DNA from: Bacillus salipaludis | GTDB lineage: Bacteria; Bacillota; Bacilli; Bacillales_B; DSM-18226 | Assembly (NCBI RefSeq): GCF_004358205.1 | Contig: NZ_SMYO01000003.1 | Location: 124,001-188,000 of the forward strand | Direction of reading: 5' to 3' | DNA length: 64,000 nucleotides | Part shown: in pieces, positions 37,987 to 45,736 of the stretch | Position numbering within the stretch: position 1 is the stretch's first letter | Layout of the letters: each line of letters begins with the position of its first letter | The notes under the pieces: generated by a model | The model's database searches: none | Seen by the model: only the letters and a program-made list of their open reading frames with translations | What the model was told of the DNA's origin: nothing | Program-made: the position numbers and the translations under genes

Positions 37987-38061
37987 AAATTCATATAAAA
38001 ATGCTTATCTTTCAAATCAAGCCGTGTGTCGGCAGGAATTCCCAATTAAATTAGGTTAAAC

Positions 38062-38199
38062 CTACCTTTGATCATTGCCTTTTTCATTTGAATAATCTGA
38101 TTTACCTTCAAGTATCACCCTGTCAATATCAAGATAGGGTTTGCCAACTACTGCATCATTCGACACAATCTTCACCGTTTTATTCATGTCTTTTTTCAT
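38062..38199 (-). CDS. Small hypothetical protein, 45 residues
   Basis: ATG 38199 is preceded by GGAGGG at 6-base spacing and the frame ends with TAG at 38062. The peptide starts MKKDMNKTVKIVSNDAVVGK and is polar, with no signal or membrane segment. Its middle (GKPYLDIDRVILEG) gives no recognised domain. I call it real because of the ribosome site and isolation in an otherwise empty 375-base gap. It is similar in size and charge to the 60-residue protein at 45.4 kb, but I claim no homology. Confidence 0.55.
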   Translation of the reverse strand: MKKDMNKTVKIVSNDAVVGKPYLDIDRVILEGKSDYSNEKGNDQR

Positions 38200-38272
38200 A
38201 AAAATTCCCTCCATTTGCCCTGATTTATAAACGCTTCTATTAATTTAAACTTTTTTCAACTGAACTATTCAT

Positions 38273-38323
38273 GGTGCCTTCCCCCACCACTGCAAAGCTT
38301 TAAAGCACTGTGGGGCATGCACC
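38273..38323. repeat. Long imperfect inverted repeat before the HAD gene
   Basis: GGTGC...CCCCCAC..CTGC pairs with GCA..GTGGGG..GCACC around TTTAAAGC-type centre sequence. The outer GGTGC/GCACC arms echo the GGTGCC elements elsewhere in the window. It could act as a terminator, but no gene clearly ends into it. Confidence 0.5.
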
Positions 38324-38406
38324 AATTTTTATCTATACAATTTTATAAAAATTAATGTAAAATGATTAGAAGTATAAAAGAATGGAAAAAAGATGGTGAG
38401 ATTATT

Positions 38407-39111
38407 TTGAAAAAATACAAAACCTTATTATTTGATGTTGATGACACATTATTGGATTTTGGTGCGGCTGAAAAAGAAGCTTTACGCTTACTTCTTGAGG
38501 AACAGAATTTTCCCCTTACAAATGAAGTAGTCAGTCGTTATAAAAATATCAATCAAGGACTGTGGACTGCTTTTGAAGAAGGAAAACTTAATCTAGATGG
38601 GGTATTGAATTCTCGTTTTTCGATTCTTTTTAAGGAATATGGCCTTGAGGTAGATGGTTCATTATTAGAAAAACAATATCGGAGATTACTTGCAGAAAGT
38701 CATCAACTTATTCCGGGGGCTCTTGAATTAATTTCCAACCTGCAAAATCATTTTGATTTATATATAGTCACAAATGGTGTTTCGGAGACTCAATATAAAC
38801 GCCTCCGCGATTCAGGATTATCACCATTTTTCAAGGATATTTTTGTTTCAGAGGAAACAGGCTTCCAAAAACCAATGCAGGGATTTTTTGATTATGTTTT
38901 TGCAAGAATCCCAGATTTCGCATTAGAAGATTGCCTAATTATTGGCGATTCGTTAAGTTCTGATATGAAAGGCGGACAGCTCGCTGGAATTACCACATGC
39001 TGGTTCAATTCAAAGTTAAAGCCTAATCACTCTGAGATTATTCCAAGCTATCAAATACAGAAGCTTGATGAGTTGTATGAAATTTTAAATTTAACTGCGG
39101 TTCATTCATGA
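38407..39111 (+). CDS. HAD phosphatase, YjjG/YfnB type
   Basis: HAD-superfamily hydrolase with a C1 cap, related to pyrimidine 5-prime-nucleotidase YjjG and B. subtilis YfnB. The nucleophile motif is LLFDVDDTLLDFG, the second motif is LYIVTNGVSETQ, and the metal-binding motif IIGDSLSSDMKGG. I place the start at TTG 38407 (about 234 residues), where GGTGAG lies 6 bases upstream and the protein then begins KKYKTLLFDVDDT as relatives do. ATG 38362 is in frame but has no ribosome site. A terminator follows. Confidence 0.87.
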   Translation: MKKYKTLLFDVDDTLLDFGAAEKEALRLLLEEQNFPLTNEVVSRYKNINQGLWTAFEEGKLNLDGVLNSRFSILFKEYGLEVDGSLLEKQYRRLLAESHQLIPGALELISNLQNHFDLYIVTNGVSETQYKRLRDSGLSPFFKDIFVSEETGFQKPMQGFFDYVFARIPDFALEDCLIIGDSLSSDMKGGQLAGITTCWFNSKLKPNHSEIIPSYQIQKLDELYEILNLTAVHS

Positions 39112-39131
39112 TTAAAATCTATTAGGATTAC

Positions 39132-39154
39132 GGGGAGCATTAAAAATGCTCCCC
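39132..39154 (+). terminator. Terminator downstream of the YjjG-type gene
   Basis: GGGGAGCAT and ATGCTCCCC form a perfect 9-bp stem with a 5-base loop, followed by CCTTTTCTTT. Confidence 0.82.
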
Positions 39155-39171
39155 CCTTTTCTTTAATACGG

Positions 39172-39399
39172 CTAAATTCTCTTTTTCACATCGTCTCTAA
39201 TCGATTCAACCATCTCTTCTGATATATTTGCCGGTAGGGATGTGCCATTCTCGAACACCCAGCTATTCATGATTTCAAGATCTGCTTTTTTAAATGTGAT
39301 CCTATACTCTCTTTGATTGGAAGAAAATTCTACGGTTACATATTCCTCACTAGCAAAATCATCATCGATGATCATATCGTTAATTTCATATGAATTCAC
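39172..39399 (-). CDS. Hypothetical acidic protein, about 75 residues
   Basis: I do not recognise a family. GTG 39399 is chosen because AAGGAG stands 8 bases upstream; the frame is open to a TTG at 39420. The protein is acidic (for example NDMIIDDDFASEE) and has alternating strand-like segments (YVTVEFSSNQREYRITF) followed by a helical end, suggesting a small alpha/beta domain. It lies with another small acidic gene at 39.5-39.76 kb, both on the minus strand. Confidence 0.7.
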   Translation of the reverse strand: MNSYEINDMIIDDDFASEEYVTVEFSSNQREYRITFKKADLEIMNSWVFENGTSLPANISEEMVESIRDDVKKRI

Positions 39400-39483
39400 G
39401 AGGTATTCTCCTTCAAACAAATTTTCTTACTCTTAAGGTGTACCTTTCATACTGGATTATTCCATATAAAAATTGGATCATTA

Positions 39484-39759
39484 TTATGTATTTGCTTTTA
39501 TCCAATCAATCAGCTCTGAAATGGCATCCTCCAAATCAACTGCGGACGTACCATCTTCGGGAATTTCCCCAAGAAACTGATTAAATTCATTCATCCTTTC
39601 TAAAAGACCGTTTTTAGATTGTTTTGCGTTTTTCTTCAATTCCTTGAAGTCATCGTCTTCACCAAGCTCATCTACATAAGTCCATACTTCTTGCAGGACG
39701 GTTTCCAATTTTTGAACTGATCGATGCAGTTCTTGTAATGTTTCAAGTGTTTTTTCCAT
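39484..39759 (-). CDS. Hypothetical helical protein, 91 residues
   Basis: No family recognised. The sequence is almost entirely helical, with heptad-like leucines in LETLQELHRSVQKLETVLQE, an acidic turn (DELGEDDDF) and a second helix pair. There is no signal peptide or membrane segment. GAAAGGAAGAGCG precedes the ATG closely. It probably forms a small soluble helical bundle; partner unknown. An 84-base gap separates it from the next small gene. Confidence 0.72.
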   Translation of the reverse strand: MEKTLETLQELHRSVQKLETVLQEVWTYVDELGEDDDFKELKKNAKQSKNGLLERMNEFNQFLGEIPEDGTSAVDLEDAISELIDWIKANT

Positions 39760-39881
39760 TTATCGCTCTTCCTTTCAAACAAGTGTTATTATTATAAGTT
39801 TTTATGATTCGAGACGCAAAAATTCTAGTACAAAGGGGGATGATAAAATTTAGCGCATAAAAAATGGATAGGAGACCCTTG

Positions 39882-40625
39882 ATGGAAAAGATTCAAAAAA
39901 TAAATTTTACCCCTTTTACCAAGTATATTAATAGTAGCTTTGCGAAGCTACCGCGAATAACAGCTGAATCCGTGGCTTTAGGCATTTTCCTGGCCTTTGT
40001 CGGAGGGTTTTTAGATGCTTACACCTATGTTAGCAGGGATGGTGTATTTGCGACGTCCCAGACAGGAAACCTTGTTTTGTTAGGCGTAGAGACAGCACAA
40101 GGACAATGGGACCAAGGATTTAAACATATTCCTCCTATTTTGGCGTTTGTTCTGGGAGTGGCGGTCGCCGAGGGGTTGAAGCATCCAAAGATTACAAGAA
40201 CCTTTCCCTTTCCGGCCCGAACGGTTCTTTTATTGGAGAGCATTGTGTTAGTCTTTGTAGGAACATGGCCTGTTGAAGTACCAAATATTGTTGTTACCGT
40301 AACTATTGCATTCGTTGCTTCTGTTCAAATTTCATCTTTCCGCACACTCGTAAAATGGCCCTATAATTCGGCAATGGTTACGGGAAATTTGCGAACAGCT
40401 GCACAAGCAGCCTATACAGCTCTAGTCCTTCATGACCGCCAAGGAATCATTCAATTTTTTGATTTCACGGTTATCATTCTTTCCTTTTTAGTTGGGGCTT
40501 TCACAGGTGCTTTGTCCACTATTCACTATGGCACTAAAGCCATTTGGATTGCTTCTATCGTACTTGTTGGGGCTTTGCTAGTTCTAAATGCGAATCCGAA
40601 AACTTTGATTCGCAAGGCCAAATAA
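39882..40625 (+). CDS. DUF1275 (YoaK-family) membrane protein
   Basis: Integral membrane protein of about 247 residues with six predicted helices, of the DUF1275 group. Typical features are FVGGFLDAYTYVSRDGVFATSQTGNLVLLG and VQISSFRTLVKWPYNSAMVTGNLR. The family is annotated only by domain; a transport role is assumed but not shown. I start at ATG 39882, since AGGAG lies 8 bases upstream; the frame opens at 39864. A bidirectional terminator follows. Confidence 0.85.
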   Translation: MEKIQKINFTPFTKYINSSFAKLPRITAESVALGIFLAFVGGFLDAYTYVSRDGVFATSQTGNLVLLGVETAQGQWDQGFKHIPPILAFVLGVAVAEGLKHPKITRTFPFPARTVLLLESIVLVFVGTWPVEVPNIVVTVTIAFVASVQISSFRTLVKWPYNSAMVTGNLRTAAQAAYTALVLHDRQGIIQFFDFTVIILSFLVGAFTGALSTIHYGTKAIWIASIVLVGALLVLNANPKTLIRKAK

Positions 40626-40626
40626 A

Positions 40627-40658
40627 AATGGCAAGATCACTCGAGCTATCTTGCCATT
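40627..40658. terminator. Bidirectional terminator
   Basis: AATGGCAAGAT and ATCTTGCCATT form a perfect 11-bp stem around a 10-base loop. It lies between two converging genes and begins two bases after the DUF1275 stop. Confidence 0.82.
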
Positions 40659-40668
40659 CTGAAATATT

Positions 40669-41670
40669 TTATTTCCCCTCTACTATTTCTTTAAAGATTT
40701 CGTAGGACCTCTTTTGTTTTTCAAAATCATAAATATAGGATACCGCCATAATTTCTTGGACATCATATTTTTCCTGGAAGCTTGTTAATTGTTGACGAAT
40801 TGTCTCTTTGCTGCCTAATAACGCCACATCGGTTCTTTGGTTAGCCATTTCTTTTTCCATCGGTGTCCACAGCTCGTCCATGTTCTCAACTGGAGGCTGT
40901 AATGGATTTCGTGTGTTCCGAACAATATTTAAGAAAAATTGATGCATGGTTGTTGACAGAAAGTGTGCCTCTTCATCCGTTTCCGCAGCAATTACATTTA
41001 AACATACCATCATATATGGCTTATCTAAATATTCTGACGGCTGGAAGCGTGCGCGATAAATCGATATGGCTTCTTCCATATAGGTTGGTGCAAAGTGGGA
41101 AGCAAACACATACGGTAGTCCAAGACTTGCAGCCAAATAGGCTGAGTCTGTTGAAGAACCAAGAATATAAATTGGAATCTTAGTCCCAATGCCAGGATAT
41201 GCTCTAACATAGCTTTGCTGTTCTTCAGGTCCAAAATAAGTAAGTAAGGCCTGAACATCATCAGGAAAGGTATAGACAGAATCATTTTTTGAACGTCTGA
41301 GGGCATTAGCCGTCATCATGTCCGTACCTGGTGCCCGGCCAAGTCCCAGTTCAACACGATTTGGATAAATCGTTGCCATTGTACCGAATTGTTCGGCTAC
41401 AACTAAGGGAGAGTGGTTTGGAAGCATAATCCCACCTGATCCGACACGAATGGTACTAGTATGTTCTAATGTATGTTTGATTAATATAGAAGTTGCTGAA
41501 CTTACCAAGGTAGGTGAATTATGATGTTCAGCAATCCAGTATCTTTGATAACCCATTTTTTCAACCGCTTGTGCGAGATCGACCATTGAATCAATCGCCT
41601 GTTTCGAGGTTTGTCCTGCGCGAATTGGTGCTAGATTTAATACGGATAAAGGGATATGAATGTTTGCCAT
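40669..41670 (-). CDS. Luciferase-like flavin-dependent monooxygenase (MsnO8/YvbT type)
   Basis: LLM-class oxidoreductase of about 333 residues using FMN. The group marker is a short N terminus ([11 protein letters not shown]), then [42 protein letters not shown] and the arginine-rich [16 protein letters not shown] 41670 is preceded by AAAGGA at 9 bases; the frame is open to 41688. It stands alone between converging and divergent neighbours. The substrate is unknown; the name luciferase-like refers to the fold only. Confidence 0.87.
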   Translation of the reverse strand: MANIHIPLSVLNLAPIRAGQTSKQAIDSMVDLAQAVEKMGYQRYWIAEHHNSPTLVSSATSILIKHTLEHTSTIRVGSGGIMLPNHSPLVVAEQFGTMATIYPNRVELGLGRAPGTDMMTANALRRSKNDSVYTFPDDVQALLTYFGPEEQQSYVRAYPGIGTKIPIYILGSSTDSAYLAASLGLPYVFASHFAPTYMEEAISIYRARFQPSEYLDKPYMMVCLNVIAAETDEEAHFLSTTMHQFFLNIVRNTRNPLQPPVENMDELWTPMEKEMANQRTDVALLGSKETIRQQLTSFQEKYDVQEIMAVSYIYDFEKQKRSYEIFKEIVEGK

Positions 41671-41805
41671 AATCATTTGTCCTTTCAAGGTGAAGATGAT
41701 ATTACTATAGTAACAATCCGAATCGAGAAAACAAACTTAAATGCTTATATAGAATATTATCAACTAAAAAACAGAAAGGACTCCTAGTTTTGCTGTTCCT
41801 TCTAT

Positions 41806-42924
41806 TTATAACCTATTAACCGACCCGTCTATCACCGACCACCAAGGATTACCATTGGCATATTCAGAAGTACTATTTAAAAAAAAGCGAGTAATGAGCG
41901 TTTGGACTCTGCCATCGTTCAAGAAAAGTGGATGCATGGCTACTTGATTCCACTTTTTCCGCACCGTGAGCGTTAAAACGGACTGCTTGTAAATTTCAGC
42001 ACTCTCAATCGGAACGACTCCATCCCCATCTCCACTGGAATATAATGTATCAAAATTGAAGAAATTTTTCACCCCGCCATCAGGACTTTGGGGCTCTACA
42101 ATTACTTTGCTTTTTGTGTCTTCGCCCACTCCTGCAAGAATTAGTAATCTTTTCTGCACCTCATCTGGGAGCTCCGTTAAATCAAGCATAGCTGGATGAT
42201 TAATATCCCGAAATTTTCTCACCTGACTAATTCGGTCAAGAAACATTGCTCTGTCATCATTACCGATATTGGATTGCCAATCATCAGGATTACCTAAATC
42301 AAATGCCGAGCCGCCTTCAAATACAATGGCATCTTTATAGATTGGGCATAATTCATATACCGATGGAAACGTCCGGGCAATTTTTCGAAATTCATCATTT
42401 GCATTGAAAAGTGGAAATTCAAATCCGCCCTCTCCAGCAGTAAGGGAAATTAGCGCCCGAACCGAACCCATAAACGGGCATACTGCCAAAACGGCATGCT
42501 CAATTGACTCATAATTCCCTTTTAAATTTTTCAAATAACAGCTAAACACCATTCCGCCAAGACTGTGAGCAATATAGTTAAACTTTTTCACAGAAAGTTT
42601 TTCTTTCAAATATTCAATATAGGTTTCCAAACGCTTACTATTTTCTTCTGAGGATTTCCGCCAGTCGTACCCAAAAATATAGACAGGACTTGCCGTCTTT
42701 TTTTCAATAATGTGTACGGCTTGGCGGTAAGCCAAATCTTCCACATCACTCCGCTCAATCATAGATTTTGGATTCACTTCAAAACGGCTATCCCGCTTTA
42801 ATGCCAGATCATAGATGGTTTCAAATTTACTTTGAACAGCTGACCAGATGGTATCGAAATTTAGGGTATTGGTATTGACGAGTTTTGTACCTTGTATACC
42901 CGGGATTAAGATCGTAGGGATCAT
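41806..42924 (-). CDS. LCAT-like alpha/beta hydrolase (lipase/acyltransferase)
   Basis: Protein of 372 residues with the lecithin:cholesterol acyltransferase-type alpha/beta hydrolase fold. The oxyanion start is ILIPGIQGTKL, a region VYIFGYDWRKSSEENSKRL is the classic LCAT segment, and the nucleophile elbow is YIAHSLGGMV. Asp in GDGVVPIESAE and His in VAMHPLFLND are plausible triad members. No signal peptide is present, so it is cytoplasmic unless exported otherwise. The lipid substrate is not known. Confidence 0.8.
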   Translation of the reverse strand: MIPTILIPGIQGTKLVNTNTLNFDTIWSAVQSKFETIYDLALKRDSRFEVNPKSMIERSDVEDLAYRQAVHIIEKKTASPVYIFGYDWRKSSEENSKRLETYIEYLKEKLSVKKFNYIAHSLGGMVFSCYLKNLKGNYESIEHAVLAVCPFMGSVRALISLTAGEGGFEFPLFNANDEFRKIARTFPSVYELCPIYKDAIVFEGGSAFDLGNPDDWQSNIGNDDRAMFLDRISQVRKFRDINHPAMLDLTELPDEVQKRLLILAGVGEDTKSKVIVEPQSPDGGVKNFFNFDTLYSSGDGDGVVPIESAEIYKQSVLTLTVRKKWNQVAMHPLFLNDGRVQTLITRFFLNSTSEYANGNPWWSVIDGSVNRL

Positions 42925-43147
42925 AACTAATTCCTATTCCTCCTTAATTTTGAAAGTTACCAATATATTATATATTTTTTATTCTATGCAGGAACGTGGA
43001 CTTCCTTTGTCAAAATGTCTCTATTACGGTAAGACTTTTGACAAATTATTTTAATAAAAATTAAATAATTTAGTAAACATGTAATGTTTTCAGTATGATA
43101 CATTAAAATTAGCGTGTAAAATCTGAAAACGATTGATGAGTGATCTT

Positions 43148-43663
43148 ATGTTAAATGTAAAAGAAGTGACAGTACACCTAAAAGAGGAAGGTATTACCGA
43201 TAGTGAATTAACCGTTATTCAGTGGATTCTTGAGGGAAAAATAACGGCAAGAAGGGCCAAAAATATAAAGATCGATTACTTGGTCAATCCCAGTGATTTA
43301 GCATCATTTATTATTGAAAAGAAAATCGAGGAGAAAACGAAGAGGTATGGAGTCGATTTTCAACATTGGGAAAAAACGTTTAAGGAAAACCAAAAATTAA
43401 AAGAGGATATTGAGCAATTAAAAAGCTCTGTTCGCATTGAACAAGCTAAGGTTCGTTCTCTAAAAAAAATGTTACAAGCAGAATATGCTCTTACTGCTGC
43501 TCCCCCACTTACATTTAACACCATATTTGGATTAGATGAGAGCGCCGATCCTTCCTTGTTAAAAAAGGAATTTAAAAAATTACTCAAATGCCTTCATCCC
43601 GATCGTGGCGGCGATGAGCAGCTTTTCAAAATATTTTATGAACACTATAATAAATTAAGGTAA
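43148..43663 (+). CDS. HTH-coiled-coil-J-domain fusion protein
   Basis: About 171 residues in three parts. Residues 1-60 look like an excisionase/MerR-type helix-turn-helix (NVKEVTVHLK, then IQWILEGKITARRAKNIKI and YLVNPSDLASFI). Residues 62-110 form a charged coiled coil. The last 55 residues form a J-domain-like helical pair with the diagnostic HPD motif in LLKCLHPDRGGDEQLF. J domains stimulate Hsp70 ATPase; joining one to a DNA-binding-like domain is unusual. Start codons at 43133, 43136 and 43148 are possible; a partial site GAGTGA favours 43148. Each domain call is by motif only. Confidence 0.68.
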   Translation: MLNVKEVTVHLKEEGITDSELTVIQWILEGKITARRAKNIKIDYLVNPSDLASFIIEKKIEEKTKRYGVDFQHWEKTFKENQKLKEDIEQLKSSVRIEQAKVRSLKKMLQAEYALTAAPPLTFNTIFGLDESADPSLLKKEFKKLLKCLHPDRGGDEQLFKIFYEHYNKLR

Positions 43664-43773
43664 GTTCTAAGGAGGCACTATTTTAATCATAAATTTACAA
43701 TAAAATAATAACACCTTAACAAAAATGCTCTATTCTATTTTTATAAAAGTCTTCTATATTGGAAGGGGTAATC

Positions 43774-43833
43774 ATGATGGTGATGCTTTTTAGAATTGTC
43801 ATGATGACGACCGTTTGCACCTTTTTTCCTTAA
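43774..43833 (+). CDS. Possible 19-residue hydrophobic peptide
   Basis: GGAAGGGG lies 5 bases before ATG 43774 and 8 before ATG 43777. The short frame reads MMVMLFRIVMMTTVCTFFP and stops at 43833. Its ribosome site is good but the product is tiny and unlike anything I know. It may be a leader peptide or chance. Confidence 0.3.
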   Translation: MMVMLFRIVMMTTVCTFFP

Positions 43834-43959
43834 GGTTACTTAATTACAAATTATGACGATGTTCAGTTAAAGAGTTGGTTGAAATTTGTCATATTCGATG
43901 GAATTTCTACATATTGTGTAATGTTAACCGAATAATTTTTTTGAAAGGTGTTGTTCATT

Positions 43960-44103
43960 TTGAAAAATAAACGTGTCATGTATCAAGGAAAGAATTATAT
44001 CCTTTACCATCAATATTCCTCCGACTTTTGCGAAATCCAAGATGAAAGTTATAGGTTCAATATTTTACTTGTCCATGTATCCGAACTTACAGAAATAGTA
44101 TAG
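43960..44103 (+). CDS. Small conserved-type protein, 47 residues
   Basis: TTG 43960 follows GAAAGGTG at about 9 bases and the frame closes with TAG at 44101. The protein reads MKNKRVMYQGKNYILYHQYS at the start (TTG read as Met) and ends HVSELTEIV. It has the look of small Bacillus proteins of about 45-50 residues built as a single beta-rich domain, with a YQGKNYIL strand and a CEI segment. Function is unknown. It is free-standing between the J-domain gene and a terminator cassette. Confidence 0.55.
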   Translation: MKNKRVMYQGKNYILYHQYSSDFCEIQDESYRFNILLVHVSELTEIV

Positions 44104-44200
44104 CCTTTTAAATTACACGAACCTTAAAAGTTTGTTCATAGTTTGTTCATTTTTCGGGGGTAAACTATATCTATGGAACGGAAACTAGCTTTCCAAACCC

Positions 44201-44250
44201 CCCTTTTAATATATTTTTTATGGATCCGGCGAATGCCGGATATTTTTTTG
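44201..44250 (+). terminator. Terminator cassette, copy 1
   Basis: CCCTTTTAATATATTTTTT leads into ATCCGGC-GAAT-GCCGGAT (44224-44241) and a run of seven Ts. Nearly the same 50-base cassette occurs at 48017-48069. About 60 bases upstream both copies have TTTGTTCAT. Here TTGTTC and TATATC stand 17 bases apart and could be a promoter, which would give a transcript of about 70 bases. Confidence 0.72.
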
Positions 44251-44257
44251 AAAAAAA

Positions 44258-44279
44258 ACAAGCCCTAAGCCGGGCTTGT
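44258..44279 (-). terminator. Terminator downstream of the thermonuclease gene
   Basis: ACAAGCCC and GGGCTTGT form an 8-bp stem with a 6-base loop, followed on the minus strand by TTTTTTTT. It begins directly after the nuclease stop. Confidence 0.82.
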
Positions 44280-44281
44280 CT

Positions 44282-45202
44282 TTATCGGACGATTAACGTT
44301 TTCTTGATAGTGGAGCCATTTGCTTTCATAATCACAGGATAGCTTCCAGGTTTTGTGCTGGTTCCTACCCGCCATGACCAGGTGATGTAGCCGCCGCTGT
44401 TTGCTGTTTTTGCTGTTAACCCTGATGCTTTACTTGGACCAGAGCTGTAAATCACTTGGATGGTACCTTTTGCACCCGGTTTCGTTTTGATTGTTATGGA
44501 CGCCTGTTGACCATGTTTAACAGTTAATGTTGTACCTGTAACTTTTGTTGAACTGGAAGTGGTTCCTTTGGAACTGCTATTGGTTGTTTTTGTACCGGTG
44601 ATTCCACAGCCGTTTGTTGAGTATCCATTGCTTCTGGCATAAGAACATGATTTGCTGAGACTGTATCCATTTGACGTTACATATCCTGAAATGCTCCAAA
44701 TCCCTAATTTTTTAGATTTTGCATAGGATTGGGCACTTTGCAATTCAGAAAGATGGTCGGTATTTGGTTTATAGACATAGGCGACTCTGGCGTATCCTTT
44801 TTTCACGACATCTTTGTTGTATAAATCTGTTTTTGTGATGTAGACATAGGCTAATAAGCGATGATATTTATCACGTTCATATCCCTTTTTACCGAGCTGC
44901 AGATAGATGTGTTTTCCAACCGGAAGCTTACTTTTTGCGTATTTGGCTGCTGTATAGCCGTATGGTTCTACCGGTTTACGAGGATCGACATCTTCCGGTG
45001 TATCAATCAATAACATCCGAACCGTTTCATTTTTCCCATTATATTTTACTTGGATGGTATCCCCATCAATATTCTTTGAAACGGTTGCAGGAACAAGTTT
45101 GGGGCTTGTTGTTTTTGCCAAGGTTGTATTAGCGCTGGCGAAGCCAGCGAATATAAGCGAAACTGTCAAAGACAATGAAGCTATTAATTTCCCTTTTTTC
45201 AA
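44282..45202 (-). CDS. Secreted thermonuclease (SNase domain) with C-terminal Ig-like domain
   Basis: Extracellular Ca-dependent nuclease of 306 residues. A Sec signal peptide spans about residues 1-29 (KKGKLIASLSLTVSLIFAGFASA). The staphylococcal-nuclease fold follows to about 165, with catalytic residues in VRMLLIDTPE, PVEPYG and RDKYHRLLAYVYI. A cysteine-bearing linker, KSCSYARSNGYSTNGCGITG, and a Ser/Thr-rich spacer lead to a C-terminal beta-sandwich of about 80 residues (LTVKHGQQASITIKTKPGAK), perhaps for wall or polysaccharide binding. The family often has only the nuclease domain, so the tail is notable. Own terminator at 44258. Confidence 0.88.
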   Translation of the reverse strand: MKKGKLIASLSLTVSLIFAGFASANTTLAKTTSPKLVPATVSKNIDGDTIQVKYNGKNETVRMLLIDTPEDVDPRKPVEPYGYTAAKYAKSKLPVGKHIYLQLGKKGYERDKYHRLLAYVYITKTDLYNKDVVKKGYARVAYVYKPNTDHLSELQSAQSYAKSKKLGIWSISGYVTSNGYSLSKSCSYARSNGYSTNGCGITGTKTTNSSSKGTTSSSTKVTGTTLTVKHGQQASITIKTKPGAKGTIQVIYSSGPSKASGLTAKTANSGGYITWSWRVGTSTKPGSYPVIMKANGSTIKKTLIVR

Positions 45203-45306
45203 AATAAATTCTCCCTAAAACTATGAAATCTTTCTATTATATTTCCAAAGTTAATCATAGTGAGAAACATTTCTAATGTAAAGGGATTGTTTATGTCTGC
45301 AAAAGA

Positions 45307-45332
45307 AAAAACAACCAATCTCGGTTGTTTTT
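45307..45332. terminator. Bidirectional terminator
   Basis: AAAAACAACC and GGTTGTTTTT form a 10-bp stem around a 6-base loop, just past the stop of the small minus-strand gene. Confidence 0.8.
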
Positions 45333-45335
45333 CCC

Positions 45336-45518
45336 TTATATTAGTGGTTTACCAGCATCGGGAGATAGATTAGGATCTCCGCCGCCAATAATAACCGTCT
45401 CTGACTTGATATCATTTAGTTCAATATTACTTTTATCTGATTGACGGGTTTGATCGATAACATTGCCTTCTGTTTCGTTTTGGAATTCCTGAGGAGAAAA
45501 TTTTTCCTTTTTCGCCAT
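45336..45518 (-). CDS. Small hypothetical protein, 60 residues
   Basis: ATG 45518 has AAAGGGG 7 bases upstream; a longer frame to 45536 lacks a site. The protein is polar and probably disordered for its first 45 residues (MAKKEKFSPQEFQNETEGN) and ends with GGGDPNLSPDAGKPLI. There is no signal or membrane segment. It has its own terminator, so it is a single-gene unit. I recognise no family. Confidence 0.65.
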   Translation of the reverse strand: MAKKEKFSPQEFQNETEGNVIDQTRQSDKSNIELNDIKSETVIIGGGDPNLSPDAGKPLI

Positions 45519-45673
45519 AGTAACACCCCTTTTCATACGTAGTTTTTGTTAAACAAAATATTTTATACGTGTGGCTAAAGGGCACAATCTTATCCTTTTG
45601 ATGAATTTTCCCTTCAAATTCCTTTGGAAGACACTTTTCTAGGACCAAATAATGTGTAGTAAAAATGAAGACC

Positions 45674-45710
45674 CCTTCGCTAATCTAATTTCTTTAGCGA
45701 AGGTGTTTTT
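45674..45710 (+). terminator. Strong hairpin with T-run in the gap before the FtsH-like gene end
   Basis: CCTTCGCTAA and TTAGCGAAGG form a perfect 10-bp stem, followed by TGTTTTTAT on the plus strand. On the minus strand it lies just beyond the protease gene and probably serves as its terminator, although the T-run is better on the plus strand. Confidence 0.65.
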
Positions 45711-45736
45711 ATATAATTTAAATAAGAGCATTTACA

